NCBI GenBank assembly: GCA_964017065.1 | Contig: OZ024790.1 | Coordinates: forward strand, 1,111,218-1,175,217 | DNA length: 64,000 bases | Reading direction: 5' to 3' | Source of the DNA: Haliclona indistincta | Taxonomy: Eukaryota; Porifera; Demospongiae; Haplosclerida; Chalinidae | Part shown: positions 47,885 to 60,154 of the stretch, piece by piece | Numbering within the stretch: position 1 is the stretch's first letter | Layout: each line of letters opens with the position of its first letter | Notes under the pieces: model-generated | Seen by the model: only the letters and a program-made list of their open reading frames with translations | Told to the model about the DNA's origin: nothing | Databases searched by the model: none | Program-made: the position numbers and the translations under genes

Positions 47885-50800
47885 CTATTCACATAATGTA
47901 TTGTGAATATAAGTATTCTGAATAGTGTCACTCAGTTCCTCTTCTCCTACATAGTTAGATCGTAGCACAGTGACAAGAGTGGCCCAGTTGGCTGGGCTCT
48001 GTGGAGTAGACTGCTGCTGCCAGCATGTGAAAACATCACTAAAACACTTAAGAGGGTTTCCTCTACGATGCATATCAATAGCATCAAGCTGACTCTGGTC
48101 TATCTCAAGAGACACACCGACTCTCTCCCATTTGGATGGTATCTTGCTAGCTATTGCTTCCATAAACTGGAATCGTGATACTGTATCAGTGCCTGCACTG
48201 ACAAACAGAATACACATCATGACATGCACCAACTGTTACCTCACCAAATGGAGGAGATGAGAGAGATGAGAGAATGATGGAGGGAGACTGAGCAGAGGCT
48301 GATGCTGAGACACAGACTACAAGAAAATAGACCATCATCAAACAATTTGTGTCAAAAAAGTCTCACCAGTTTGAGGAGGAGGTGATTGTGGTATAGCCGT
48401 GGGTGATGAGGCAGAGGCTATGCTGGCTACATGAAAAGATACATATAATAATTTTATTAACATGCTGAACATCATCTGCCACACTCACTATCTGGTGCTG
48501 CCAGCCATGCCAGCATCCCATCATCAGAGCATGGACCAGAACCAACATCTGGTCTAACAGAGCAGGTGAGCCAGTGAGTGGCAGTGTTTGCAACACAAGC
48601 ATGAGAAATAGATTCACAGTTCTTGAAGGGACAAAAGAACCCATCAGTGAAAACAATCTGCTTAGTATCAAGGTGACGCTGCCTGCAGACTGTGTCTATG
48701 GCGTGGTGGATGGCGGCTCTGATACGAGGAGCAACTGATGGGTGCCCATTGAAGTGAACTGCAAGCCAAGCATGGCACTCTACTATTTGCACTACTCCTC
48801 CAAGCTTGCACTCAAGGCTAAGAGCATTACAACCAAGAATTTTGTGAAGAGCAAACAGGTGCTCATTGAAGAGTAAAGCCACTACTAAGGCAGAGAAAAT
48901 ACCTAGAGGTATTACCCTGGTGCGACAGAGAAGAACTAAAGGAGCAAGCTTTCCACCAGCAAGAGGTAGAATCTTTTTGCAGGTAGGAAGGATGGAAGGA
49001 ATGAAAAACTGCTCCTCACCATCAATGCACACAGGTGCTATGATTAGAAGATGCTGCAGAATGGACAGGAAGTCATCCACTGAGTAACTACACTTTCCCT
49101 CCTCGTTCACTCGATATCTGAAGCACATTATATCTACTAGCTTCTTGTTAAACAATCCTTGTTTTCGCAGCCTTCGTACCAATGCCATGTGGTCAGAAAG
49201 AAGAGGATACTGAGAGGGAATGAGGTGGAAGTCGATAATGCCGAGATTCAATATCTCAGTGACTTCACTGAGAATGACCTGAGGGTCAGTGAAGACCAGG
49301 TGAGGGGCAGCAGCTGGGAAATACAAGCAGAGAGCAGCGCCATCAAGAAACACTAATGCTACCATAACATCTTCCTCTCCCATACTGAGATTCCTTCCTA
49401 CCTCTATACATTCTACCCGACCAAGAACACTCCGACCTTCCTTTTTTGTCTTGCTACTCACCTCCAGTTCAAACACATACCATCTAGTAGGTATATCTAC
49501 TTCTGCATCGCTACAAGCATTAATGATCTTTTGCCTTATAAAAGACCCCACCTCACTGCGACCCTTTGTAATTCGAGTGTTGATCGGGAGGAGAATATCT
49601 CCATCAGGACTAACCTCAATGCACATTGACTTCAGATCACCAAGACTCTCTTTTAGCGATTCATTCTTTTTGCCTATGCTCTCTTGAAAAAGTGACCAGT
49701 GCTTGTCAGCGTGAGTGCCGATCAAGAGGAACTTTGATCCTTGGCTATATCTTTCCTTTGTGTGCTTGACAGAAGAGAGGATGCGAATGAGTTCTTCAAT
49801 GCCCTCAAGTTGGGATTTCTCTAGCTTTGTTGGCGTGCGAAGATGCTGGTCATCTTTCACATATTCGTACTGGAGCTTATCATTGATAGAGTGGTTGAAC
49901 TTTGAGGCTACTATATTGACTGTACTACCCCTGACAAATGCAGGTACGAGGCTGACGAATGATGGCTGTCCACCAGAGTCGATTAAGTGGACAAAGGTCC
50001 TAACCTTCTTGCTATCATTTGAAAGCTCAGGGTTAAGGACAAGCTTATCGACGATTTCTGAAGCTATACCTTCCACTTTAGGAGGAACTGGCGGGAGACT
50101 AGTATCCTCGACACTCTCTGCTGGTGATGGACTAGAGACCAGTGAAGTAGCTGATGATAGCACTGGAGGAGTGTGATCCACATCAGATGGTTCCTGTGCA
50201 CTGCTCTGAGTGGCTGCAGGAGTGGTGCTGGTGGCTGGTTGAGGAGGAACAGCACGAGATGGATTGAGCTCAATCATCTTAACCTCCTCTGCGATGTATT
50301 TGAGGTAGGTATCGTCATCGAGCTCCGTCCATGTAACATCTCCACTGCCATCGGTTTTAATGCGATAGAAAGAGATGGCTCTGGTTGCTCGTGTTGCTAA
50401 CGGTGTGCTGGTCCTACTAGGAGGAGGTGGTAGGCCAAGCAGGAGATGTCTGATGCCGGTCTTGCCCACACCAGGAGGACCCGTAATAAGAGCTTTAATG
50501 ATAAGCAGTTTAGTGCGACCCTCTCTCATAGCCCTTTGCACTAGCTTTGTGTAGGAATGAGCTTTTTCTGTGAAAAAGTACAATGTAGTTGTATTATTTC
50601 ATCTTTAACTTTCACTTTTATTCATTTACATTTTTGTTTTTGATTTAAATGACGGACAAAAATTATTAATGCCGCTCGGCAATGATAACCATATGATACC
50701 GCCGAGGTGCCATGGGTTAACCTATACGTAACATTGAGCCAATATCACAATATCACATAATGATAATGATAACCGTAAATTAAGATTGTGGCTACATTAT

Positions 50801-53800
50801 GTGTCAAAATGATTTATTACACATATCTCTACTGTTACACATTTCTACTGCATTTGTGACCGGATTTGTGAAAAGGGACCATAAGGCGCAATTTAATGTT
50901 TTGTGAAACGAACGAAAAAAGTTGGGATTTGTTTAGTTTCATAAACTTGGATCCTTTGCCCATCGTTTTGCGTAACAGTGACGCTCATACGCGCCTTTGT
51001 TTCTCCAGGGCGAGCGTTTACTTTCAGCCACTAGTGCCGCCATCGTAACGAATAAATGGAGGCGTGGCAATGATGACGCAATAGCGTTGCTGTGGCGACG
51101 ACGAACAGCTAGCTAGCTGTACGTACTATAACTCACAACTGAGTCAAATAACTTTGCATAAGAGCAGGACTAAGCTTAGTCTAAACACCAAGAGCGAAAA
51201 CAGCAGTGAAAACGAGCGCATAGTGTGAAAACGAGCACTCACTGCTCGTGTGTGGACGTGCATGCACGGAGTTGCGTATAGTATACGGAATTGCACGTTC
51301 AGCATTGAATGCTGCATTGAAACGCGGTTTTCTCTGAACAATGCTTTGATAATAGCGTCTCTGTTGCGCTTTATATCTTGGCAACGGAACAACGCATAGC
51401 TAAACCAAAAATACCATTGTAATCAGCATTGAATGCGCAATGTAGCTATGGTATTATCTCAATTTTTAATGCGCCAAGTGGTCCCTTTTCGCAAATCCGG
51501 TCACATTAATTTTAACTTTAAGTTGACACAATCTCTATAATTATGAGTGTGGTGTATGTATAGCAATACCATATTGTCATGGTAACAGGTGTAACAACCA
51601 TGAGCATAACAATACTTACCAGCTGTCAATAGGTAGTCAACAATGGAATGGTATCCATAGTGCGTTGCTGTCTCCAGTGGAGTCCTCCCATCCTGCAAGT
51701 AACGATGAAGACACTAATAATGGCCGTTACCAATAAAGCCATAACAACACAAACAGCAATAATCTCTCAAGCTAAGCCTAAGGGCTTATTGATTACAGTC
51801 AATGAAAATCAGAATATGAAAAAAATTTTTAAACAATATTAATAAAGAGAAGGAGTAATTAATAAAGAACAATAAAATTATTAATTAACAATAATAACAA
51901 TTAACATTAATAAAGAGAAGGAGTAACTTAGGGCGAGCCCCTTTCTATGCTTTTCTATGCTGTTGCAATTTTGCCGTTAATTGAGTCTCTTTCTGACAGA
52001 TCCATACAGTCATAGTACGCTGATGATTTATTTTATCTTGCCAATTTGAAGGATCTACGTGAGTGGTTTGACAGGACTATGGTTTTTACCCTGACCCATC
52101 AAAGTCCTTTTTAGTGGTTGACCCAATTGACTTAGAATCTGCTTAATAGAGCTGGGCGATAGTGAAAATATCACTATCACGATATTTTCATAGAAAAATA
52201 TCACGATAGTGAAACTATCACGATATTATTTTAACGTTTTTTGTACAACACGTTATATTTTGGCATCATACTTAAGAAAATCCCAACAGTACAAGCAAAT
52301 ATACTAACAGAATAGTTAACATTACTACATGTATGTAGAACAGGATCATTTTGCATTGATAGTATCATTGAAAACATGTCCTGCATGGCTGAACACTCGT
52401 TCACATGGAACAAAGCTAGGTATAATTATTTGCTAGTTGAGACAATAGTGGATATCTCACTGAAGGGCACCCTGATTTGTAGCTTCCTCTTCTTTAAACT
52501 GACATAACTCAATTAAGCTGTTCTTCTAAAGAAGTACGATTCTTCTGTGAATTTTTCAGCAGTCCCAACTATAAATTCTAGCTTGATTCTAATTTTGTGT
52601 TGTCCTATTCTTAAAACATAGTAAATTCAATATGTGGTTTGGTATCACGATAGTGCGATTGTTACTATCGTATCACGATAATGTGATTACTATCATGATA
52701 GTGAATATATTCGAAACTATATATCGCCCAGCTCTACTGCTTAAGAACTGTTTTCTGACATGGGCGTTTAGTTTGTTTCTGGCCAACGATTTTTGGGTGG
52801 TTATGTTGGAGACTCACAGGGATCATTAGAGTTTGTGCAGTCTAAAGTAGACAAGTGCGTTCACTACATTGTGAGCGCTTGGCTAGAGCAGCAGAGTCAT
52901 ATCTTCAAGCAGCCTATCGGCCTTTCATTTGCTTGGTCACGTGGGTATTGCGAAATCACAGCAATGGCGTCTAACACTTAGCTGACAATGGATCACGATC
53001 AAGAATTCGCAGAATTTATATCGCTGTTTCACTAAAAACAAAGTTCAAAAGGCAACTGCCAGGAGAATTTCATGATACTTCGAGGGTGTTTGGTCTCGGC
53101 ACTGCTCATGTAAAGGCGCCAGGCAAGTTCAAGAAAGAAAGAAGAAGAAAACGAAGTTGATGAGACTCGATCTTCACCGTTTCCAAGTTCGTTACTTTAG
53201 TAACAATTTCGAGCAATCTCGTTCCTACTGTAAGATGGGGAACGCCAGAGAGCAGATCTAAGTGTCTTTGAACGTATAAAATTCATCACCAGGCAAAATA
53301 TCAGCGTTTGAATGCTAATAATTATAATTATTTTATGTAGCCGCCATCTTAATAGTTACATAATTTAACTACGTAACATTATAGTTAAATGTTTGGTAAT
53401 GCAACCATCTCAATAATCAGTCTATAGCTGGGGACAAACACTGGAACCCGCTCAGAGTGCTATACCTTTTCATGTGTTTATCATAGAATGATTATTATCT
53501 CACAACATCATGCACACCACACAGGTGTCGTCATGACAACAATAATAATGATAGTGACCATACAATACACCAGCTAGTCCATTTACACACATTCTCATCA
53601 CCTCAGTGACACTCACCTTATCCCTCAGCTGTATGTTGGCTCCATGGGATACTAGTAGCTTCACCACCTCCAGGCGACCACGCTCAGCAGCCCAGTGACA
53701 GGCAGTCCATGAGTCCTATAAGAGGATAGAAGGTGTACAGCTGGTACTGTAGCACATCAAAAACAATCACACACTGTAAACACTTCATATTGTGACATGA

Positions 53801-56800
53801 GATGATTTGATGCACAAGATCAAGCTTTAAGAGACAGACTCACTCTGTGATGGTCACAGAGTGAGTCTGTCTCTTACGCTCGTCTTCTCGTCCTATTGGT
53901 AACTAGCTGTCAGTCATAGACCACACCCACTCAATGGTGTACTATAACATTCATAATTATGGCCACTTCACATGATGAGGTGACTATGGTAGTCATGATT
54001 ATGGATCATGATCATTGTTGCCAATATTACAAAGCCAAGAGTTCATTACCTAAGAGTATGCAACGGTCAATATACCCCTTAGGACGGTATTGGACGTTTT
54101 CTATGGCACAAGTTTACACAACCCAGCCAACCTATCATCAACCCAGCTGATGATAGGTTGGCTGGGTTGTGTAAACTTGTGAGTAGAAAATGTCCAACGC
54201 CGTCCTAGGGGGTATATTGACCGTTGCATAGTCTTAGCTAGACCACAGCTAAGCGATGTTGACCAACCAGGTTGCGTAGCTGCGGGTCTATAAATCTCAT
54301 AATGGAATCCCGCCACTGCCGCGACCTCACAATGGAATCCCACCACACGGCGCAGATTACGGTTCTGTGTGCGGTGTTCTACTGAATAATTTTTACAACG
54401 CTTTCGTGTCCTTGCTCGTCGTTCGCGTCGTTTCTGTTTCCTGTTGCTATGGTCTAAATCAGTTAGACCGTGCATCCAATCGGATCTACGCGATATAGAA
54501 GCCCTAGCGCCGTTACCATAGCACCCTCGCTATGCTCGGACGCTATATAGCAACGGCTCTCGGGCTTCTAAATAGCGTAGATCCTCGGATGCACTGTCTA
54601 ACTATTATGTAATGAACTCTTGACAAAGTCACAATCACAATAGACACACTTCATTGATCTATATACAATGAACATTATGATACACAATATAAATAAAGCA
54701 CCAAAAGTGCAGATGCCTCGGTGGAGTTGCATGTATGTTTGCATGCATGCAATCAGCAGATCCAGATGCATGCAGAATTTGTTGATTACTTTCTTATCAA
54801 TAATATCTCACAACATCATGCACACCACACAAGTGTCGTCATGACAACAATAATAATGATAGTGACCATACAATACACCAGTGTCACTCACCTTATCCCT
54901 CAGCTCTAAGTTGGCTCCATGGGATACTAGTAGCTTCATCACCTTCAGGTGACCATATCGAGCAGCATAGTGACAGGCAGTCCATGAGTCCTATAAGAGG
55001 ATAGGAGGAGTACAGCTGGTACTGTAGCACATCAACAACAATCACACACTGTAAACACTTCATATTATGACATAATGCACAAGATCAAGCTTTAAGAGAC
55101 AGACTCACTCTGTGACCATCATTAGACTCGTCCTCATGGGTAGTACTATTGGTAGCTAGCTGTCAGTCATGGGCCACACCCACTCAATGGTGTACTATAA
55201 CATTCATATGACCACCTCTCATGATGAGGTGACTATGGCAGTCATGAATATGGATCATGATTAGTTACAAGCACATTACTGACACAATAAGTACTGATCA
55301 TGTCATTACCACCCCCCCCCCAATACTACAATACCACATGTTCATAACAATAGCAGAGCTACATGTGCAATACTGTGGGATACCAGTGGTGCTGAAACCA
55401 TCAACATTTAGTTACATAATACAGCTAGTATAACTGTGAACATTGCTGACCATACCCCACATAATGGTGATGGCATCTAGATCAGTATCTATGTAGTCTA
55501 GTAAAACCGACCACAAGTCAGAATGACACACTTATCATGTTGTTTGTTTGTTTCTAGTTGGTGTGTAGTAGTGAGTGCTGGCTCTGGTACAGTGCAGTCT
55601 AACACACACAGGAACAACACAGCACATTATAGCAATATCAACAAGTCAGAATGCAAGCCATTAACACACTTAGCCTGTTCATACACTAGTTGGTTCATAG
55701 TAGCAAGCACTGCCTCTGATACAGAATGACACACAGAGCAAGTACTGTAACCCTCTGAGGCATGTGCCAAGGGTTAGTGTGTGTGAAACACTCCATGTCT
55801 GTTGCTAGTGTGACTGCCAGCAATGATACAGCAACTCACTAATTATCGACTAGAGTAAAGTGATATCACACAGCATCTCTGAGAACACTGTGTGCATGAG
55901 ACAGGAATGAGATGAGTTGAATGCTCTTACAGATTATTACTAAAATGCATGAGCAAGTCGAGATATCACACTGAGGTACTCTAGTGTAGCTGAGCACTAA
56001 AGGCGTGTTCGCATGGACTATGCAAAGTTGATCGATTCAATCCCGTATGTCAGGGTTCACATGAATCCACTTGAAATCAATAGCTGTAGCTAGGCTTTGA
56101 TATAACTTGATCATGTGATATCACTAGACTGCTACACTATCCTTTAGTACTGGTTGATTATACAAGCTAGCGGATAGACTATGATAGTAAAAAAAATTAA
56201 TGTTTATTTAAGTATATAACATGGTTTAAATAGTTACACATAACATGGTTTAAGTAATGTAAAACAGAATCTAGTCATGTATGCTAGTATACTGGACAGA
56301 GAAAGACAGTGTATTAGAAGAACTAAGTATAGTCACATAGCCAGGCTACCCGAATTACATTATGTTACAATGTAGTTGCTACAAGACTCACCCTGTCTGT
56401 GCATGGCATTAACTTGAGCTGAGGTCTCCTCGACCAGGTATTGCACAATGGCAGTGCGACCAGATGCAGCAGTACCAATTAGAGCAGTCCGTCCTGACTG
56501 CACATGAGAAGAGTGGATCAATACAACACACTATTGTCACTAATATCTCAACCATTATTCACCATCAAGCATATATCCTCACTAGACATGCACTTATCAT
56601 ACTGGAATAATCATTAGAATAATAGGAAACTGATAGAATTTGAGAATATTTGAGAATAATCGGTCAAATGTGATCTACCCATGGTCACATGTGCATCATC
56701 AGGATGATGAGTGGAAGCAGCAAACGACGAGTAAAATCAATTTAGTAGTGCACGTATGAACCAGTAGCCAGTGTAGATCGACGACTTACTACATGACTGT

Positions 56801-57971
56801 AAGTATATAGTAGGAATTTTCTTCCGCGTACTAGAACCGCGCTTACGATGTCAAGTCGCTTGATCGTAACGTCTGTATTAGGCCTACAATTGCATAGGCT
56901 GTGACTTACTCACATTATGTATCATTAACCCATACACGAGACGACGACGAGGCACATACACGAGGGTTACTTTACTTGTTTTGTCATTCACTCATTCTGT
57001 CCATCGAGCATTATAATCAACAAAACGCAATAATAATGTTCAGTTTACTTTTGTTACACTTTTTAGGAATTTGTGCTTTCTCGAGAATGCACAGCGCTTT
57101 TTAGAAATCTCCAAAATGTATGCGCTTCTGTGTCCTCCTCCCAGTGGGATTAACATGCTCTCAGTAGCTGCTACCAGTACCTTTCCATGTACTGTACTGA
57201 TACTAATAATGGTAGTATGCATGCTAATATGACTCTTGGTATTCCAGGAAATGTGGCACAAAGCAGTGTGTACCATGCTCTCTTACTGTGACATTCTGGT
57301 CTACACAACATTACCAGCTAGTGGTACACTACACCACTGCATGTTCACACACACTCACAATGGACTAGCTGATGGAGACTCACCCTATTAGGATTCTTCC
57401 AATTTGGGTCTGCTCCTCTCTGGATTGCTGAGCGAGCATCATCCAGTCTACCACCAACACAAGCATAGGACAGCTCCCTATCCTATGTGAATAGAGCACA
57501 CAGAGCAGCACCACTGACAGGTGATCATACCAACACTCTCACACACCCTCTCCACACACTACTGTGCTCCTGCACCATAATACACAGTCCTAGCTACAAA
57601 CAAGACCACAAGTGTTGTTACAGACTGTTAGTAGCTACACACTTGAAACCCAATCATGTCCTCTCATAGCTTGTCCTGGGACCAGCTGCCACATTCAACT
57701 ATGTCAGTATCACAGTGTAAGAGACAAACAGAATGAGAACAAGTTGAGAGATAAACCAAAATTATGATAATACAACTTCATCTCTACTACATTTTGATCC
57801 ATAATTCATGATCAGATGAATCAGTAAATGTGTATAGTCGTCTTATCTCTACTCATAGCCTGTATATATCCCACTACCAGACCTTAACTATACGCGAGGA
57901 TCTCGTGTATGCTACTAACACACTCTCTCACTCACCAGCTTCCACTGCTGCTCCTTTGTCAAGCTCGTCAT
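47885..57971 (-). CDS. Gene A: ankyrin-ROC-COR-death protein, one indel
   Basis: Ten exons: 57936-57971 (MTSLTKEQQWKL), 57384-57482, 56392-56497, 54892-54990, 53617-53715, 51620-51692, 48489-50567, 48367-48426, 48245-48316 and 47885-48192. All splice phases agree except exon 3, which carries 4 extra nt (GCAT) relative to its paralogues and would shift the frame. Exon 3 is otherwise phase 0, so skipping it would leave the frame open. Domains: ankyrin repeats (LSYACVGGRLDDARSAI; TACHYAARYGHLKVMKLLVS; TACHWAAERGRLEVVKLLVS), P-loop ITGPPGVGKTG, a Pro/Ser/Thr insertion, switch II LIDSGGQPSF, IGTHADKH, COR, a Cys/His segment (FFCPFKNC), linkers and a death-like domain. The core exon is closely similar to gene B. 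Confidence 0.83.
50855..51505. mobile_element. MITE in gene A intron 6
   Basis: 651 bp. Left end TGTGACCGGATTTGTGAAAA mirrors the right end TTTTCGCAAATCCGGTCACA (one mismatch in ~26 bp), with looser inverted matching further in. No ORF of note. It lies between the last ankyrin exon and the ROC exon, the same intron that holds the composite repeat in gene B. Confidence 0.88.
52147..52736. mobile_element. Non-autonomous hAT element
   Basis: 590 bp with ends TAGAGCTGGGCGATA / TATCGCCCAGCTCTA and a perfect 8-bp target duplication CTGCTTAA (52139-52146 and 52737-52744), the hAT hallmark. Subterminal regions repeat TATCACGATAGTGA in both orientations, probable transposase-binding sites. No transposase. 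Confidence 0.92.
52934..53350 (+). mobile_element. Composite repeat, truncated copy 3
   Basis: Homologous to the 24625-25045 part of copy 2 (GGCGTCTAACACTTAGCTGAC, AAGTTCAAAAGGCA, CGCCAGAGAGCAGATCTAAG). It ends at CCGCCATCTT without the terminal hairpin and lacks the foldback part. It is in the same gene A intron as the hAT element. Confidence 0.82.
53828..53876. repeat. Perfect 23-bp-arm hairpin
   Basis: TAAGAGACAGACTCACTCTGTGA, TGG loop, then its exact complement. The duplicate block at ~55097 has only the first arm followed by ordinary sequence, so the second arm was created after the duplication. Confidence 0.93.
54031..54616. mobile_element. MITE related to 45121-45370, with inner palindrome
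   Basis: Left end CAAGAGTTCATTACCTAAGAG, right end TAATGAACTCTTG at 54604-54616. Inside is a long hairpin (CACAACCCAGCCAACCTATCATC at 54116 against its complement ending at ~54171) and a duplicated inverted copy of the TATGCAACGGTCAATATACC motif at ~54225. A second MITE (54459-54603) is nested at the right. Confidence 0.78.
54459..54603. mobile_element. Small MITE nested in a MITE
   Basis: ~145 bp. AGTTAGACCGTGCATCC and TCTACGCGATATAGAAGCCC at the left are mirrored by GGGCTTCTAAATAGCGTAGA and GGATGCACTGTCTAACT at the right. Confidence 0.8.
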
Positions 57972-59228
57972 CTCGATCTCAGCATCTCATGATCCTCGAG
58001 TTGTAGTGACACTGTTACTAGTCACGAGGCAGGACAGATCAAACGAGAGCGAGAGACCACAGAGCACTGAAGATAGACAGAGCAAGCAAGCCCTGGCGAA
58101 ACATCAGCTAACCACAGATAACTAGCCCCGCCCAATAATGTCAATACGCATGTGCACTACACACAACGTATGCAGCATTGACAAAACACAGCTCATATCG
58201 TAGATAGATTCAGTAGCATATAAAAAGTTTTAAATCATTGTTCATAATAGTTTCACTGTGCAATTTAGTGTTATGTTGTGTTATCTATTTTAGTTGTTCC
58301 CGTACTGTAGTGATGTCATCATTGTCTGCATGGTCTTGTTGTGTATTGATGTTGTATCATTCTAGTATAAATATGTGTGCTGTGCTTGTATTGAGATATG
58401 ATCTTACAATTTGTCACTAAACTATTGATCTAGTTACTATACTGCACTGGAACTATAATAATTAAAGCATCAGTTGTACAGTGTTAGAGTGAAGCAGCTT
58501 TGAACTGTGTAGATACAAACACACGATAATCAGTAGACAATGACAATCTTAGTACATGTCCATCAACACAACTAATAACCAGCTAGTGTTGTTGCTATGA
58601 TACTAGTGTATATTACTGCCATATGATGTACCATGATGTGGAAACACAACCCATCTGATCCAGTTTGAGTAGCTGCTGTCATCAAACCCTCCTCCTAGCC
58701 TGCTGCTGCTGCTTGTGTAGCTATCTGCAGTTGTTGCTACTGAGCTGGGTTAATAGGAGATGAATACATCAAGACAGCAATGAGCTAACCTTTACTCATA
58801 ATCATCATAGATAATCACCTGACCTACATCATTGAATGCTGTGTTGAACCCAGTAGTGACTAGCTCAATATGTGTTTGTTGTTGTCAGTAGATCAGTTAG
58901 TGTAGACCCACTACCATCACTGCAGCTGGTACATGACCTAGTGTATGGTATGAGCTACTGTCATCACCTACTGTGAGTGTGCAGTGCTATCCACTACCAG
59001 CATCAGCTCTAACCAACCAATTCCTGCACTACTGCAGTGTATTCCAGCTCATCATCAAGAACTATACATGGTTTGTGCATGGTATGATTGTAGTACACAA
59101 TGACATGATCAATCCAAGATAGTCAGTATCTGATCACACTGCAGTTCATCATAATAGTTACAAACCACATGATTTTACTGCAGTGCTGTGTCTTGATTCA
59201 GTACTAGTGAGTATGAGCGAATGTATAC
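57972..59228. other. Upstream region of gene A and gene-poor spacer
   Basis: Nearest the gene A start lies TAGCCCCGCCCAATAATGTC at ~58123, the family GC-box. Further out, to 59228, only short random frames and no recognisable repeat were seen. CAGCAG/TGCTGC words are frequent near 58690-58740. Confidence 0.5.
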
Positions 59229-59950
59229 TTTACTATGTTCATCAAACTGAGTCAATCCCTTAGTGTTGAATCCTAGTACAGCCTTGGGCTTATGATATCC
59301 AAATAGCTGCGGTAAAACAGAAGTGAATTAACTTTTTTGTCATAAATAGTCAACTGGTGGTACACATGATTTTTGAAGTAACCATGAAGGAGGCTGCAAA
59401 GATGAAAGAGTGTCATAATAATAATGCATTATACATAACAGTGACAAATACTACAACAGAGTGCAGTTGGTTTAGTTAATTGTGAATCATGATAGTGCAA
59501 GATGCTGAAAATACTCCTTTACTATATATAGTACTATATATAGTACTATAATGTGTACTATAATATGATTGTAATCACATCATTATTGTAGACATGAGCT
59601 GTGTGAGTTTAGTATAGAAGAGCTAGATGATCATAATTTTACTGTGTGACTCTATCAGACAGGTATAGATCACATTAACTCACTAGTTAGCTATCACTAG
59701 TTAGCTATGCTACTGCTGTCTCTACTAGCTACAGTTACTACCAGAGTCTGGTGGTACTAGAGAGGCATACACTTACCAGTTTGTGAGAATGCACAAGATG
59801 AAAGCTTTCACTCTCTGCAAATACATCGATGGTGACCTGCAGGTTCTCATACAATTGATCGACTGAATCCACTGTACGCTGCTTCCAAGCAAACATCACT
59901 GACTCAATCCTCAATAGTGAGGGGATCAGACTATGTGGCGGCAATAACGT
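59229..59950 (-). pseudogene. Partial second copy of a PTB-gene exon
   Basis: 59229-59306 encodes GYHKPKAVLGFNTKGLTQF and is homologous to exon 63595-63684 of the PTB gene (GYHKPKAVLGLNTKGLTLF), with intact splice sites and phase 0. Upstream, ~59777-59920 is open with a good GTAAGT donor (VDSVDQLYENLQVTIDVFAE) and could be a preceding exon, but it has no counterpart in the complete gene. No later PTB exons were found. A partial duplicate or a small separate gene. Confidence 0.5.
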
Positions 59951-60154
59951 ATTATACCAGCAGACAACAATTAAGCTGAACGAGACGTGATAGGAAGTTG
60001 CACAGATCAAAAATAGAAAGTTTTATTATAGCTCAACTCTGCACACAACAAAGAATTACAATTACATTACAAAAAAATTAAATAAAATCATAACTATGGC
60101 TTTAAGATAAGATTTAAATTTATTAGGACAGTTGAGCATGAAGATTCACAGTTA

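Larger units (their letters stand above)
53500..55265. repeat. Tandem duplication of an ankyrin-exon block
   Basis: Blocks ~53500-54015 and ~54795-55265 are homologous through introns and exon: both start at CTCACAACATCATGCACACC, contain one ankyrin exon (53617-53715; 54892-54990) and end around GATGAGGTGACTATGG. Two ankyrin repeats of gene A therefore arose by recent local duplication. The spacer between them has since received other insertions. Confidence 0.85.

Noticed and set aside
58238..58420. Small hydrophobic frame in the gene-poor spacer
   Set aside because: Short, Cys/Leu/Val-rich from AT-rich sequence, with no context or splice signals.
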